The translations under genes were made by a program, and so were the position numbers. From JAAYAE01 sp963678395 (GTDB lineage: Bacteria; Bacillota; Negativicutes; Acidaminococcales; Acidaminococcaceae), in contig OY782827.1 of NCBI GenBank assembly GCA_963678395.1, positions 2,046,001 through 2,110,000 on the forward strand: a stretch of 64,000 nt of DNA, written 5' to 3'. Positions 1 to 8,513 of the stretch are shown here, in pieces. The notes under the pieces are model-generated. The model had not been told where the DNA came from. It ran no database searches and saw only the letters and a program-made list of their open reading frames with translations. Within the stretch, counting starts at the first letter, position 1, and every line of letters begins with the position of its first letter.

Positions 1-772
1 TATTCTCTAAAACATCATCAGCTATCTTACCCTGTGTTTCTTGCAGAAGTTTGCGCCTGAATTTATCTCTACTCCTACGCAGGTACTTGCCCAAGTGTGA
101 AACATCGACAGACTGCCCACCATACTGAGATGACGCCACAGAAGCAATAATCTGTGTCATAACTGTACAAGCAACCTGAAAGCTCTTGGGGCTCTCAATC
201 ATTTTTCCATGCATTGCTGTGCCATTATCTAGCATATCGCCGAGATTAATCAAACAGCAGTTAAAAATTGGCTGGATAAAATAATCAGCATCATGAAAAT
301 GCAAAATACCAGCCTCATGGGCTTGAGAAATCTTTTCCGGCAAAATAATACGTCTAGTTAAATCTTTAGACACCTCACCAGCAATTAAATCTCTTTGCGT
401 GGAAGCCATAACAGCATTTTTATTGGAATTTTCTTCCATAACATCTTTGTTGCTATTACGAATAAGTGAAAGAATAGATTCATCTGTAGTATTAGCTTTG
501 CGAACTAAAGCTCTTGTATAGCGATAAATTATATAAGCTTTGGCCAAAGAAAATTTTCCTAAATCCATAAGTTTGTGCTCAACCATATCTTGAATGTTTT
601 CTACTAGCAGCCTATCTTGACTTTTACTCTCTACATACTGAGCAATCATTTCTATACTAGGGTTATCAACCCGTTCGCTTTCGTCAACAGCCGCATTAGC
701 TTTTTGAATAGCCAACACAATCTTACTACTGTCAAAATCAACTGTGGTTCCATCTCTTTTTATAACTTTCAT
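1..772 (-). CDS. nrdD: Anaerobic ribonucleoside-triphosphate reductase, N-terminal part (cut by window edge)
   Basis: Reverse-strand frame open from an ATG at 772 to the window edge, 257 codons. The protein begins MKVIKRDGTTVDFDSSKI, the usual opening of an ATP-cone allosteric domain (about residues 1-90), followed by the start of the glycyl-radical reductase domain with the motif HFHDADYF near residue 150. The family makes deoxynucleotides from ribonucleoside triphosphates without oxygen; the glycyl-radical site would lie in the missing C-terminal part. A CGGAGG ribosome site lies just upstream of the ATG. The gene is transcribed away from the tRNA cluster. An activase gene (nrdG) would be expected further left but is outside the window. 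Confidence 0.93.
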   Translation of the reverse strand, partial: MKVIKRDGTTVDFDSSKIVLAIQKANAAVDESERVDNPSIEMIAQYVESKSQDRLLVENIQDMVEHKLMDLGKFSLAKAYIIYRYTRALVRKANTTDESILSLIRNSNKDVMEENSNKNAVMASTQRDLIAGEVSKDLTRRIILPEKISQAHEAGILHFHDADYFIQPIFNCCLINLGDMLDNGTAMHGKMIESPKSFQVACTVMTQIIASVASSQYGGQSVDVSHLGKYLRRSRDKFRRKLLQETQGKIADDVLEN

Positions 773-879
773 AATCGGCCTCCGTTTCTTTCTGCCCTAA
801 ATACGTAATTGTGATTTGTAACATATCATTTGGCATATTTAACATGTTAATAATATCAAAAATCATTCTCCATTGCAAC

Positions 880-905
880 AAAAAGCACAACATGTTGTGC
901 TTTTT
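880..905. terminator. Perfect palindrome flanked by A and T runs
   Basis: A 26-base perfect inverted repeat with GCACAA/TTGTGC arms around CATG, preceded by five A and followed by seven T. It could terminate transcription on either strand, although the minimal loop makes it weaker than a classical hairpin. It lies between the nrdD start and the small membrane ORF. It could also be a regulator site for nrdD, since it sits about 110 bases upstream of its start codon. Confidence 0.4.
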
Positions 906-940
906 TTATTTGCAAAATCAATATTTAGTGTTTTGTTGTC

Positions 941-982
941 AAAAAAATATGTGTACGGCTAAAATTACTTTAGCTGTACACA
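941..982 (-). terminator. Rho-independent terminator after the 58-residue ORF
   Basis: Inverted repeat GTGTAC-GCTAAA with arms at 951-963 and about 970-982. On the minus strand it is followed after a few bases by seven T (A run at 941-947). It lies 15 bases past the stop codon of the small ORF at 997-1173, so it most likely ends that transcript and possibly read-through from the tRNA operon. Confidence 0.6.
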
Positions 983-996
983 TAGCTACATTCCTA

Positions 997-1173
997 TCAA
1001 TTGACCATATAAGCTGCCGGTACGACACCCGCAAGTTCTGCGGTCTTATAAACAGCCCAAATAAGTAGGACGAAAGAAGCCGCAATATGAGCGTAATTCC
1101 TGTCCCGAATACTTACATATAAGCAACGGCAAAGACACAAAGCAATCAAAAACCACATAATTGTAAAAGTCAT
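997..1173 (-). CDS. Small hydrophobic protein, 58 residues, unknown function
   Basis: An uninterrupted reverse-strand frame from ATG at 1173 to TGA at 997-999. The product starts MTFTIMWFLIALCLCRCLYV, has a charged turn (SIRDRNYAH) and a second hydrophobic stretch (IAASFVLLIWAVYKTAELAG), so it looks like a two-helix membrane protein with three cysteines in the first helix. A GGCGGTG ribosome site sits five bases upstream and a terminator follows the stop. I do not recognise a family. It lies between the tRNA operon and nrdD, both on the same strand, and could be read from the tRNA promoter. Reality as a gene is inferred from composition, ribosome site and terminator. Confidence 0.6.
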   Translation of the reverse strand: MTFTIMWFLIALCLCRCLYVSIRDRNYAHIAASFVLLIWAVYKTAELAGVVPAAYMVN

Positions 1174-1222
1174 ATAAACACCGCCATTTACTCAAACTTA
1201 ATATACTAAGCACCTAAAAAAA

Positions 1223-1298
1223 TGGTGCCTCAGCGCAGAATCGAACTGCGGACACAGGGATTTTCAGTCCCTTGCTCTACCAACTGAGCTACCGAGGC
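1223..1298 (-). tRNA. tRNA-Phe (GAA)
   Basis: Reverse complement gives a 76-base cloverleaf: acceptor GCCTCGG pairs with the 3' side CTGAGGC, D-arm AGCTCAGTTGGTAGAGC, anticodon loop CTGAAAA with GAA, T-loop TTCGATT, and an encoded CCA end (1223-1225). It is the last of five tRNAs in the minus-strand operon. Confidence 0.97.
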
Positions 1299-1302
1299 AT
1301 AA

Positions 1303-1379
1303 TGGCGACCCAGGACGGACTTGAACCGACGACCTCCGCCGTGACAGGGCGGCATTCTAACCAACTAAACTACTGGGCC
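1303..1379 (-). tRNA. tRNA-Asp (GTC)
   Basis: Reverse complement gives a 77-base cloverleaf with acceptor GGCCCAG pairing to CTGGGTC (one G-T pair), anticodon GTC in loop CTGTCAC, T-loop TTCAAGT and encoded CCA. It is fourth in the tRNA operon, four bases from tRNA-Phe. Confidence 0.97.
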
Positions 1380-1398
1380 TAAATCAGGCAAAAAAAAA

Positions 1399-1474
<76 letters not shown>

Positions 1475-1479
1475 GGTTT

Positions 1480-1554
1480 TGGTGACCGGTGCGGGAATTG
1501 AACCCGCGATACCGCCGTGAAAGGGCGGTGTCTTAACCTCTTGACCAACCGGCC
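1480..1554 (-). tRNA. tRNA-Glu (TTC)
   Basis: Reverse complement gives a 75-base cloverleaf with acceptor GGCCGGT pairing to ACCGGTC, anticodon TTC in loop CTTTCAC, T-loop TTCAATT and encoded CCA. Charged tRNA-Glu is the substrate of HemA in the divergent tetrapyrrole operon. That adjacency may be chance. Confidence 0.97.
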
Positions 1555-1558
1555 AAGT

Positions 1559-1634
1559 TGGTGATCCGCCAGAGGCTCGAACTCTGGACACCCTGATTAA
1601 GAGTCAGGTGCTCTACCAACTGAGCTAGCGGACC
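1559..1634 (-). tRNA. tRNA-Lys (CTT)
   Basis: Reverse complement gives a 76-base cloverleaf with acceptor GGTCCGC pairing to GCGGATC, anticodon CTT in loop CTCTTAA, T-loop TTCGAGC and encoded CCA. It is first in the operon, directly downstream of the promoter at 1660-1688. Confidence 0.97.
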
Positions 1635-1659
1635 ATATACGCAAACATATTACTGATAT

Positions 1660-1688
1660 ATATTACATTATTTACAAATATTTAGCAA
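1660..1688 (-). promoter_or_regulatory. Sigma-A promoter of the tRNA operon
   Basis: On the minus strand, TTGCTA (1683-1688), a 17-base spacer and TAATAT (1660-1665). The -10 lies 25 bases before the first base of tRNA-Lys, which fits a stable-RNA operon. The spacer is AT-rich. Confidence 0.65.
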
Positions 1689-1828
1689 GACTTTTTTTCC
1701 ACTTTCTCTTTAACTTAAGTTTTCTATTACGACTAACAAGAAGTTCTCTGTAGAAAGTACCTCTATTTTGTGCTATCATATTATTGGTTTCTTAAATACA
1801 ATTATTATTGATGAAAGCTGGTTGCTTG

Positions 1829-2482
1829 ATGGGGAAAAAAACTTTTATCTATCCCGTCCAACTAAATATAACTGACAGGCCTTGTACCATTATTGGTGGA
1901 GGCAAAGTGGCTCTGCGCAAAGTTGAAAATTTATTAGCTGCAGGTGCTCTTATTACACTTATCGCACCTGAACCGATGCCAGAATTGCTTGCTTTAGCTA
2001 AAATGGGAAAAATAACTTTGTTGCAGCGAGAATTTGCATCCGGAGATACCAAAGGTGCATTTTTGGTTTTTGCCGCTACCAATAATTTTACAGTTAATGC
2101 CTTGGTAGCGCACGAAGCAAATGGCAATAAGCAATTATTGAACGTTATTGATAAACCCGATTTAGGTAATTTTACTGTGCCTGGTTCTTGGCAAAAAGGC
2201 AACCTTATTTTCACTGTAACCACTGGCGGTACACCAGCTTTAACCAAACTCATAACTAGAGAATTAAGTACTTCCTATGGAGATTGCTTTGCTGATTTTG
2301 CCGATTTTCTTTTGGAAGTTCGTGCTAATATAAAAAACATACCTTCCACCTCGCAAGAGCGGGAAAAACTATGGAAAGAAATGCTGACCCCAAACATTAT
2401 ACACCTAGTTCGTACCGGCAATATTAAACAGGCAAAGGAGAGCATCACTAATGCAATTAATAGTTTTAGGCCTCAATCATAA
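1829..2482 (+). CDS. Precorrin-2 dehydrogenase / sirohydrochlorin ferrochelatase-type protein
   Basis: About 217 residues of the CysG-N/Met8p family, which oxidises precorrin-2 to sirohydrochlorin with NAD and in some members inserts iron. The opening TFIYPVQLNI and the nucleotide-binding motif IIGGGKVALRKVENLLAAGA are typical, followed by the VTTGGTPALTKLIT segment and a C-terminal helical region. The frame stays open back to TTG 1808 and ATG 1811. I prefer ATG 1829 because family members start just before the YP motif, but the ribosome site is weak for all three. It overlaps the start of hemA by 32 bases, so translation is probably coupled. It is first gene of the tetrapyrrole operon. Confidence 0.85.
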   Translation: MGKKTFIYPVQLNITDRPCTIIGGGKVALRKVENLLAAGALITLIAPEPMPELLALAKMGKITLLQREFASGDTKGAFLVFAATNNFTVNALVAHEANGNKQLLNVIDKPDLGNFTVPGSWQKGNLIFTVTTGGTPALTKLITRELSTSYGDCFADFADFLLEVRANIKNIPSTSQEREKLWKEMLTPNIIHLVRTGNIKQAKESITNAINSFRPQS

Positions 2483-3759
2483 AACAGCTCCGGTTGAAGT
2501 CCGTGAACGCTTCAATTTTACTGCTGAACGTATAGAAGCGATTTTACGTCGTTTCCGTGGCTCCGATTTTCTTTCTGAAGCGGTGCTTTTATCTATCTGC
2601 AACAGAACGAAAATTTATTTAGTGCTAGAAAAACCAGAGGAAGGTCTTGCTTTCATCAGACACACACTCAAGCATGTTTCCGGAGCTTTATACAAACAGG
2701 ACTATTTTTATAATCTTACAGGTATTAACTGCGTTAAACACCTCTTTCGAGTAGTTTCCAGTTTGGACTCTTTGATTATCGGAGAAGGACAAATTCTTAG
2801 CCAAATTAAAAATGCTTATAGTATCGCCCGTCGCCAAGGTATGACCTGTACATTTCTTAACACCCTGTTTCATAGGGCTATTGCCGTGGGAAAAAGAGTT
2901 CGTACAGAAACCCGTATTGCCTATAATTCTGTCTCCGTTTCCTCTGCAGCCGTAGATTTGGCCATTGACGTTTTGGGTGATTTAAGCAAAACCAATGTGC
3001 TAATTATAGGTGCAGGACATATGGGTGAATTAACCGCACGCCATCTATATAACAAAGGAGCCGAAAATATTTTTGTAGCTAATCGTGACCAGGTAAAGGC
3101 TAAAAAACTTAGCTGATAAATGCCATGGTCTGCCCATTCGCTTTCAAGATTTTTGGCAAAATGCCGCCACTGCCGACATTATTATTACCTCTACAGGTGC
3201 AACACATTATATCATCACGAAAAAATGTATGGAACAAATCTTGCCTCAGCGCAAAAACAAACCATTAATTTTAATAGATATAGCCGTCCCTCGTGATGTG
3301 GCTCCCGAAGTTGGGAAAATGGAAGGTATCAAGCTCTATAATATTGATGACTTGGAAGATGTAGTTGATACCAATAAAGCTATGCGCTCCATGGAAGCTG
3401 AAACGGCAGAAAAAATTATTGAAGAAGAAGTATTGGAACTTAAAGAAAGACTGCGTTATTTATCCATGCGCCCTGTTATGTTACGCTTAGGTGACAAAAT
3501 GGAACTTATGCGCCAGCGGGTACTCAAACACGCGTTTGTTAAAATGCCGGGACTTAGTGATAAAGAACGCCATATTGTTGATTTGATGACCCAACGTTTA
3601 ACACGTAAATTTCTCCGTGAACCTATGATAGCCATGAACACGGTAGCCGGTACTCCCAGCGAAGAACTGTATCGCCAAATGATAAGTGATTTATTCTTGT
3701 CAGACAAAAATGAGGGAGACGATCTTGGTAATGAAAAAGAATATGATTATTGGAACTAG
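2451..3759 (+). pseudogene. hemA: Glutamyl-tRNA reductase, interrupted by a +1 frameshift
   Basis: HemA reduces glutamyl-tRNA to glutamate-1-semialdehyde, the first step of C5 tetrapyrrole synthesis. The first part (2451-3116, 221 residues) holds the catalytic domain with Cys50 in SICNRTKIY and the NADPH-binding segment VLIIGAGHMG. It stops at TGA 3114, just after an A6 run at 3102-3107. The next frame (+1) continues seamlessly as LADKCHGLPIRFQDFW and contains the rest of the nucleotide domain and the C-terminal dimerisation helix to 3759. Removing one A restores a single protein of about 435 residues, normal for the family. The signature usually reads STCNRTEIY, so residues 49 (Ile) and 54 (Lys) also deviate. 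Start ATG 2451 follows AAGGAG. A sequencing error, a real lesion or +1 recoding are all possible. Confidence 0.88.
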
Positions 3760-4651
3760 GCAAAGCATCTTAGCCCTCTGGCAAAGCAACTACATTGCTG
3801 ATTGCCTAAGAAAAAAATATCCTGATTGTACCGTTACTTTAAAAAAAATTGTGACCAAAGGTGACCGCATTTTAGATGTTCCTCTAGCTAAGATTGGTGA
3901 CAAAGGCCTTTTCACAAAAGAATTAGAAACTGCTCTTATAGATGGTGAAATTGACTTGGCCGTACATAGTTTAAAGGACATGCCAACAAAATTGCCTACC
4001 GGACTCATTCTTACTGCGATTACCAAAAGAGCCAACGCCGGCGATGCCTTTGTCAGCAATAAATATGCTCGCATTGAAGATTTGCCCTCAGGTGCTGTTT
4101 TAGGAACTTCTAGTCTTAGACGCCGGGCACAAATTTTAGCGGCACGTCCCGATTTAGTAATTGTTGATTTAAGAGGAAATATAGATACCCGTTTAAAAAA
4201 GCTCGATACAGGTAACATGGACGCCATAATTTTGGCCGCTGCCGGACTGGAACGTTTAGGCTATAAAGACCGCATTAGAGAAATAATACCCGACTCTTTT
4301 TGTTTACCTGCTGTTGGCCAAGGTGCCTTAGCTATTGAAACTCGCGAAAATGACGAAGAAGTACGCACCATGCTTAATTTCTTGAACCACAAAATCACAC
4401 AGCAGGCCACTGATGCCGAACGTGCCTTTCTTTCTCTACTAGGTGGCGGATGCCAGGTTCCTATTGGCGTACATGCCACTATAGAAAATGATAATATAGA
4501 AATTACAGCTGTTATTGCCTCTTTGGACGGCATCACAGTTTTACGTGATAAAATCAATGGCAAAGTTGAAAACAGCATAGCTTTGGGAACTGAATTAGGA
4601 CGCAAAATGCTAGAAACCGGCGGTCAAAAAATTCTCGCCGAAATTCTTTAA
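3731..4651 (+). CDS. hemC: Hydroxymethylbilane synthase (porphobilinogen deaminase)
   Basis: Joins four porphobilinogen units into hydroxymethylbilane. The 306-residue product has the family opening MIIGTRQSILALWQSNYIA, the substrate-binding stretch DLAVHSLKDMPT, the LGTSSLRRRAQ segment and the dipyrromethane-cofactor cysteine in LGGGCQVPIGVHA. I chose ATG 3731, which overlaps the end of the hemA frame by 29 bases; an in-frame ATG at 3743 is also possible, and longer starts back to 3686 would add non-homologous residues. A purine-rich GAGGGAGA stretch lies about 12 bases upstream. The frame is intact, unlike hemA just before it. Confidence 0.95.
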   Translation: MKKNMIIGTRQSILALWQSNYIADCLRKKYPDCTVTLKKIVTKGDRILDVPLAKIGDKGLFTKELETALIDGEIDLAVHSLKDMPTKLPTGLILTAITKRANAGDAFVSNKYARIEDLPSGAVLGTSSLRRRAQILAARPDLVIVDLRGNIDTRLKKLDTGNMDAIILAAAGLERLGYKDRIREIIPDSFCLPAVGQGALAIETRENDEEVRTMLNFLNHKITQQATDAERAFLSLLGGGCQVPIGVHATIENDNIEITAVIASLDGITVLRDKINGKVENSIALGTELGRKMLETGGQKILAEIL

Positions 4652-4662
4652 GGAGCAAACAA

Positions 4663-6180
4663 ATGACAAAAAACGGAAAGGTTTACTTAATTGGTGCCGG
4701 TCCCGGTGACCCTGGCCTTCTTAGTATTAAGGCTATGGAATGTTTGCAAATGGCTGATGCCGTAGTATATGACAGACTAGCAGACCCTCGCATTTTAGCC
4801 TATGCTAAACCCACGGCAGAAATGGTTTATGTAGGTAAAGCTTCTGCCCAGCATACTATGCGGCAGCCTGACATTAACAAACTCTTAGTGAAACTGGCTT
4901 CCGAAGGAAAAATCGTAGCTCGTTTAAAAGGTGGAGATCCTTTTGTTTTTGGACGTGGCGGTGACGAAGCTCTTGAACTTTTGGCAGCAAAATTACCCTT
5001 TGAATTTGTCCCCGGCATTACTTCGGCTATTGCGGTAGCTGAATACGCCGGTATTCCTGTGACTCATCGTAATGTAGCCGCTTCTTTTGCCGTTATCACA
5101 GGTCACGAAAACCCTGACAAGGAATCTTCTAGCATTAATTGGTCTGGTCTTGCTACTGCTGTTGACACTTTAGTCTTCTTGATGGGAGTAGAAAATCTAG
5201 CTAATATTACTAAACAACTTATTGCTCACGGGCGTAGTGCAGATACTCCGGCAGCCGTTATCCGCTGGGGCACCAAGCCTGAACAGCGAACATTAGTTAC
5301 TACTGTAGGAAATGCTGCCGCAGATGTAACTGCGGCCCAATTAAAACCACCTGCGATTTTCATTGTCGGCGACGTAGTCAAACTGCGTGAGCAGCTAAAT
5401 TGGTTTGAAAACAAACCTTTATTTGGTAAAACAATCGTTGTTACGCGTGCCAGAGCTCAGGCCAGTGCGCTTACTAAACGATTAGAAACTGATGGTGCCA
5501 GAGTTATAGAGGTTCCCACTATAAAAATTGTTCCACCTGTCAGCTTCGGACCTTTAGATAAAGCCATTGATGATATAACTGCCTATAAATGGTTAGTTTT
5601 TACCAGCGTAAATGGAGTTCTCTCCTTTTATGACCATTTGTTTAAAAGTGGTAAGGACATACGTGCGTTGGCGCATTTACAAGTTGCCGCCATTGGTTCT
5701 GAAACAGCAGCCGCTCTAAAAGATAAGGGTATTTATGCCGATATAGTTCCCTCTGCCTACAAAGCCGAAGATTTAGCAGAATCGATGGCTCCATATATTA
5801 TACAAGGGGTAAAAGTTCTTCTCGTCCGGGCCAAGGTGGCCAGAGAAATATTGCCGGATACTTTGCGCACTTTAGGAGCTACCGTAGACGTAGTACCGGC
5901 CTACGAAACTGTAACCGACTGCCCAAATTTGGAAATTCTAACCTCTGCACTTAAAAACTCTGAAGTAGACTTGATAACTTTTACAAGCTCCTCCACGGTT
6001 ACCAATTTGTTAGACGCTTTAGGCAATGATGCTCAGCTTTTAAAAAGCATAAAAACTGCTGTTATTGGCCCTATTACTGCGGCTACCTGCCAAAAGCAAG
6101 GATTAACGACCGATATTGTTGCTACTGATTTTACTATTAGTGGTTTAATAAATGCTATCAACAATTACTATAAGGAGTGA
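4663..6180 (+). CDS. cobA-hemD: Fused uroporphyrinogen-III C-methyltransferase / uroporphyrinogen-III synthase
   Basis: A 505-residue two-domain enzyme. Residues 1 to about 245 are SUMT (CobA), with VYLIGAGPGDPGLLS and KGGDPFVFGRGGDE, which methylates uroporphyrinogen III to precorrin-2 using SAM. Residues from about 250 are HemD, with TIVVTRARAQASALTKRL and the VFTSVNGV segment, which closes hydroxymethylbilane to uroporphyrinogen III. Joining the two steps sends the intermediate to precorrin-2 rather than heme. The fusion is well known in Firmicutes. A GGAG ribosome site precedes ATG 4663, 11 bases after hemC. Confidence 0.96.
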   Translation: MTKNGKVYLIGAGPGDPGLLSIKAMECLQMADAVVYDRLADPRILAYAKPTAEMVYVGKASAQHTMRQPDINKLLVKLASEGKIVARLKGGDPFVFGRGGDEALELLAAKLPFEFVPGITSAIAVAEYAGIPVTHRNVAASFAVITGHENPDKESSSINWSGLATAVDTLVFLMGVENLANITKQLIAHGRSADTPAAVIRWGTKPEQRTLVTTVGNAAADVTAAQLKPPAIFIVGDVVKLREQLNWFENKPLFGKTIVVTRARAQASALTKRLETDGARVIEVPTIKIVPPVSFGPLDKAIDDITAYKWLVFTSVNGVLSFYDHLFKSGKDIRALAHLQVAAIGSETAAALKDKGIYADIVPSAYKAEDLAESMAPYIIQGVKVLLVRAKVAREILPDTLRTLGATVDVVPAYETVTDCPNLEILTSALKNSEVDLITFTSSSTVTNLLDALGNDAQLLKSIKTAVIGPITAATCQKQGLTTDIVATDFTISGLINAINNYYKE

Positions 6181-6186
6181 TTTATA

Positions 6187-7164
6187 ATGGGTTTCCCTAT
6201 CTATCGACCTCGCCGTTTACGTGCTACAGAAAATCTACGCAGCATGATTCGAGAGAATGCTTTATCCGTAAAAGATTTAATTTTCCCCTTGTTTGTGGTG
6301 CCAGGCACTAATATTAAAAACGAAATCCCTACACTTCCCGATAGTTATCAATACTCTGTAGACAAAGCCGTAGAAGCAGTTGCACAAGTAGTAGAACTCG
6401 GAATTCCCGCTATTTTACTTTTTGGTCTCCCCTCCTATAAAGACGCCATTGGCAGCAGTGCTTGGGATGACAACGAACCTGTACAAATGGCCATTAAGGC
6501 ACTTAAGAAAACTTATCCAGAACTGGTAATCATTACTGACGCCTGTCTTTGTGAATACACTACTCACGGCCATTGTGGTGTTTTAGAAAATGGCTGTACC
6601 GTAAACAATGATGAAACCTTACCTCTTTTAGTCAAAATTGCCGTAAGTTATGCGCGTTGTGGCGCTGATATAGTTGCTCCTTCTAATATGATGGATGGCC
6701 ATATCAAAATAATGCGTGCAGCTCTAGATCATGCCGGATATTCTCAGGTAGCCCTTATGGCCTATTCTGCTAAATTTGCTTCAGCATACTATGGTCCTTT
6801 CCGTGTTGCGGCCGACTCTGCTCCTGCAGCGGGGGATCGCAAAGGCTATCAAATGGATCCTGCCAACAGCAATGAAGCCTTACGAGAAGTAGAATTAGAT
6901 ATTGAAAAAGGCGCTGACATTGTCATGGTCAAACCGGCTATGGTCTACTTAGACGTTGTGGCCCGAGTGGCCGCAACCTTTAATCGCCCACTTTGCGTAT
7001 ATAACGTTAGCGGTGAATATGCTATGGTTAAAGCAGCAGCAAAAAATGGCTGGATTGACGAAAAACGTATCGTTCTCGAAACGCTCACGGGCTTTAAACG
7101 TGCCGGTGCTAAAATGATTATTACCTATCATGCACTTGACGCAGCAAAATGGCTACAAGAATAA
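6187..7164 (+). CDS. hemB: Delta-aminolevulinic acid dehydratase (porphobilinogen synthase)
   Basis: Condenses two 5-aminolevulinate molecules to porphobilinogen. The 325-residue protein has the zinc-ligand cluster DACLCEYTTHGHCG (three Cys), the first active-site Lys in MAYSAKFASAYYGPFR and the Schiff-base Lys in VMVKPAMVYLD, so it is a zinc-type enzyme with all catalytic residues present. AAGGAG lies upstream of ATG 6187, six bases past the stop of cobA-hemD. It is an intact member of the operon. Confidence 0.97.
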   Translation: MGFPIYRPRRLRATENLRSMIRENALSVKDLIFPLFVVPGTNIKNEIPTLPDSYQYSVDKAVEAVAQVVELGIPAILLFGLPSYKDAIGSSAWDDNEPVQMAIKALKKTYPELVIITDACLCEYTTHGHCGVLENGCTVNNDETLPLLVKIAVSYARCGADIVAPSNMMDGHIKIMRAALDHAGYSQVALMAYSAKFASAYYGPFRVAADSAPAAGDRKGYQMDPANSNEALREVELDIEKGADIVMVKPAMVYLDVVARVAATFNRPLCVYNVSGEYAMVKAAAKNGWIDEKRIVLETLTGFKRAGAKMIITYHALDAAKWLQE

Positions 7165-7178
7165 CAGGAGATAATAAA

Positions 7179-8477
7179 ATGTTAAATCACACTAAATCAA
7201 CAGCCGCCTTTACAGCCGCCAAAAAGGTTATTCCCGGTGGTGTAAATAGCCCCGTACGCTCCTTTCGCAGCGTGGGAGGAAATCCCCCATTTGTAGCTCG
7301 AGGCTGTGGCAGTAAACTTTATGACTTAGACGACAACGAATACATTGACTACATTATGAGCTATGGCCCCTTGCTTTTAGGCCATGCGCCTTCTGTAGTA
7401 ACTAAAGCCATTACGGCTGCGGCAGCTAGTGGTACTTCCTATGGGATACCCACAAAAGCTGAAATTACTTTAGCAGAAATGCTTTGCCAGCTAGTACCTT
7501 CCATGGATATGGTACGTATGGTTAATTCCGGAACAGAAGCTACTATGAGTGCTTTACGCCTTGCGCGCGCCTATACCGGTCGAGATTATATTGTTAAATT
7601 CATTGGTTGTTACCATGGTCATTCCGACGGTCTTTTAGTTAAAGCTGGTTCCGCTGCCACTACTTTGGGAACTCCCGACAGTCCCGGAGTTCCCAAAGGT
7701 ACTGTAGCAACAACCCTTCTTATCCCCTTTAACGATACTGATGCTTTAGAAAAACTTTTTGCAGAAAAAGGCCAAGAAATTGCAGCCGTTATTATGGAGC
7801 CTACTCCCGGCAATATGGGTTTAGTTCTTCCGCAACCAGGTTTTCTACAAAAAATAAGTCAGATAACAAAAAAATACGGTTCTCTGGTAATCTGTGATGA
7901 AGTTATGTCAGGTTTTCGCAGTGCTCAAGGTGGTTCTCAATCTTTGTACGCTCTTGACCCCGATATTACTTGCCTAGGCAAAGTCATCGGTGGAGGGCTC
8001 CCTGTAGCTGCCTACGGTGGTAAACGCCATATCATGAGTATGGTTTCACCTATGGGTCCTATGTACCAAGCAGGTACCCTTAGCGGCAACCCTTTGGCAA
8101 TGGCAGCCGGCATTGTTAGCCTCAAATACATGATTGAACATGATGTTTGTGCTAAATTAACGGCACGTACGACAATTCTTGTCGCCGGCTTGCAAAATGC
8201 GGCAGAAAAAGCTGGTTTAGATTATCAATTTCATCATTTAGGTTCTATGTTTACCATATTTTTCACTAAAGAAGCTGTAACCGATTATGCTACAACCCTT
8301 ACTTCTGACCTAGATGCTTTCAAAACATACTTTCACTCCATGTTAGAACAGGGTTTTTATTTGCCCCCTTCACAATTTGAAACAAACTTTATTTCCCTTG
8401 CCCATAGTGATGAAGATTTTGAAAAGACCTTACAGGCAGCAGAAATCGCCTTTAAAGAAGTTGCTAAACGAAAATAA
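7179..8477 (+). CDS. hemL: Glutamate-1-semialdehyde 2,1-aminomutase
   Basis: A PLP enzyme that converts glutamate-1-semialdehyde, the HemA product, to 5-aminolevulinate. The 432-residue protein shows GGVNSPVRSF near the N-terminus, MVNSGTEATMSALRLAR, the CYHGHSDGLL segment and the PLP lysine in CLGKVIGGGLPVAAYGG (near residue 266). ATG 7179 is preceded by CAGGAG with eight-base spacing; the earlier in-frame ATG at 7149 lies inside hemB and is unlikely. It is the last gene of the tetrapyrrole operon and converges with the LPS heptose operon. No clear terminator is visible in the short gap. Confidence 0.97.
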   Translation: MLNHTKSTAAFTAAKKVIPGGVNSPVRSFRSVGGNPPFVARGCGSKLYDLDDNEYIDYIMSYGPLLLGHAPSVVTKAITAAAASGTSYGIPTKAEITLAEMLCQLVPSMDMVRMVNSGTEATMSALRLARAYTGRDYIVKFIGCYHGHSDGLLVKAGSAATTLGTPDSPGVPKGTVATTLLIPFNDTDALEKLFAEKGQEIAAVIMEPTPGNMGLVLPQPGFLQKISQITKKYGSLVICDEVMSGFRSAQGGSQSLYALDPDITCLGKVIGGGLPVAAYGGKRHIMSMVSPMGPMYQAGTLSGNPLAMAAGIVSLKYMIEHDVCAKLTARTTILVAGLQNAAEKAGLDYQFHHLGSMFTIFFTKEAVTDYATTLTSDLDAFKTYFHSMLEQGFYLPPSQFETNFISLAHSDEDFEKTLQAAEIAFKEVAKRK

Positions 8478-8513
8478 AGGTCAAAAGAGTTCTATTTATT
8501 TGCTTTTACAAAT

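Noticed and set aside
811..1068. Plus-strand open frame of 85 codons opposite the small membrane ORF
   Set aside because: It crosses a palindrome and a terminator hairpin, has no ribosome site, and its composition is poor; the minus-strand 58-residue frame is better supported.
3102..3108. AAAAAAC in hemA as a classical -1 slippery heptamer
   Set aside because: The zero frame reads AAA-AAA-C rather than A-AAA-AAC, and a -1 shift leads to an immediate TAG; only a +1 shift or loss of one A restores hemA.
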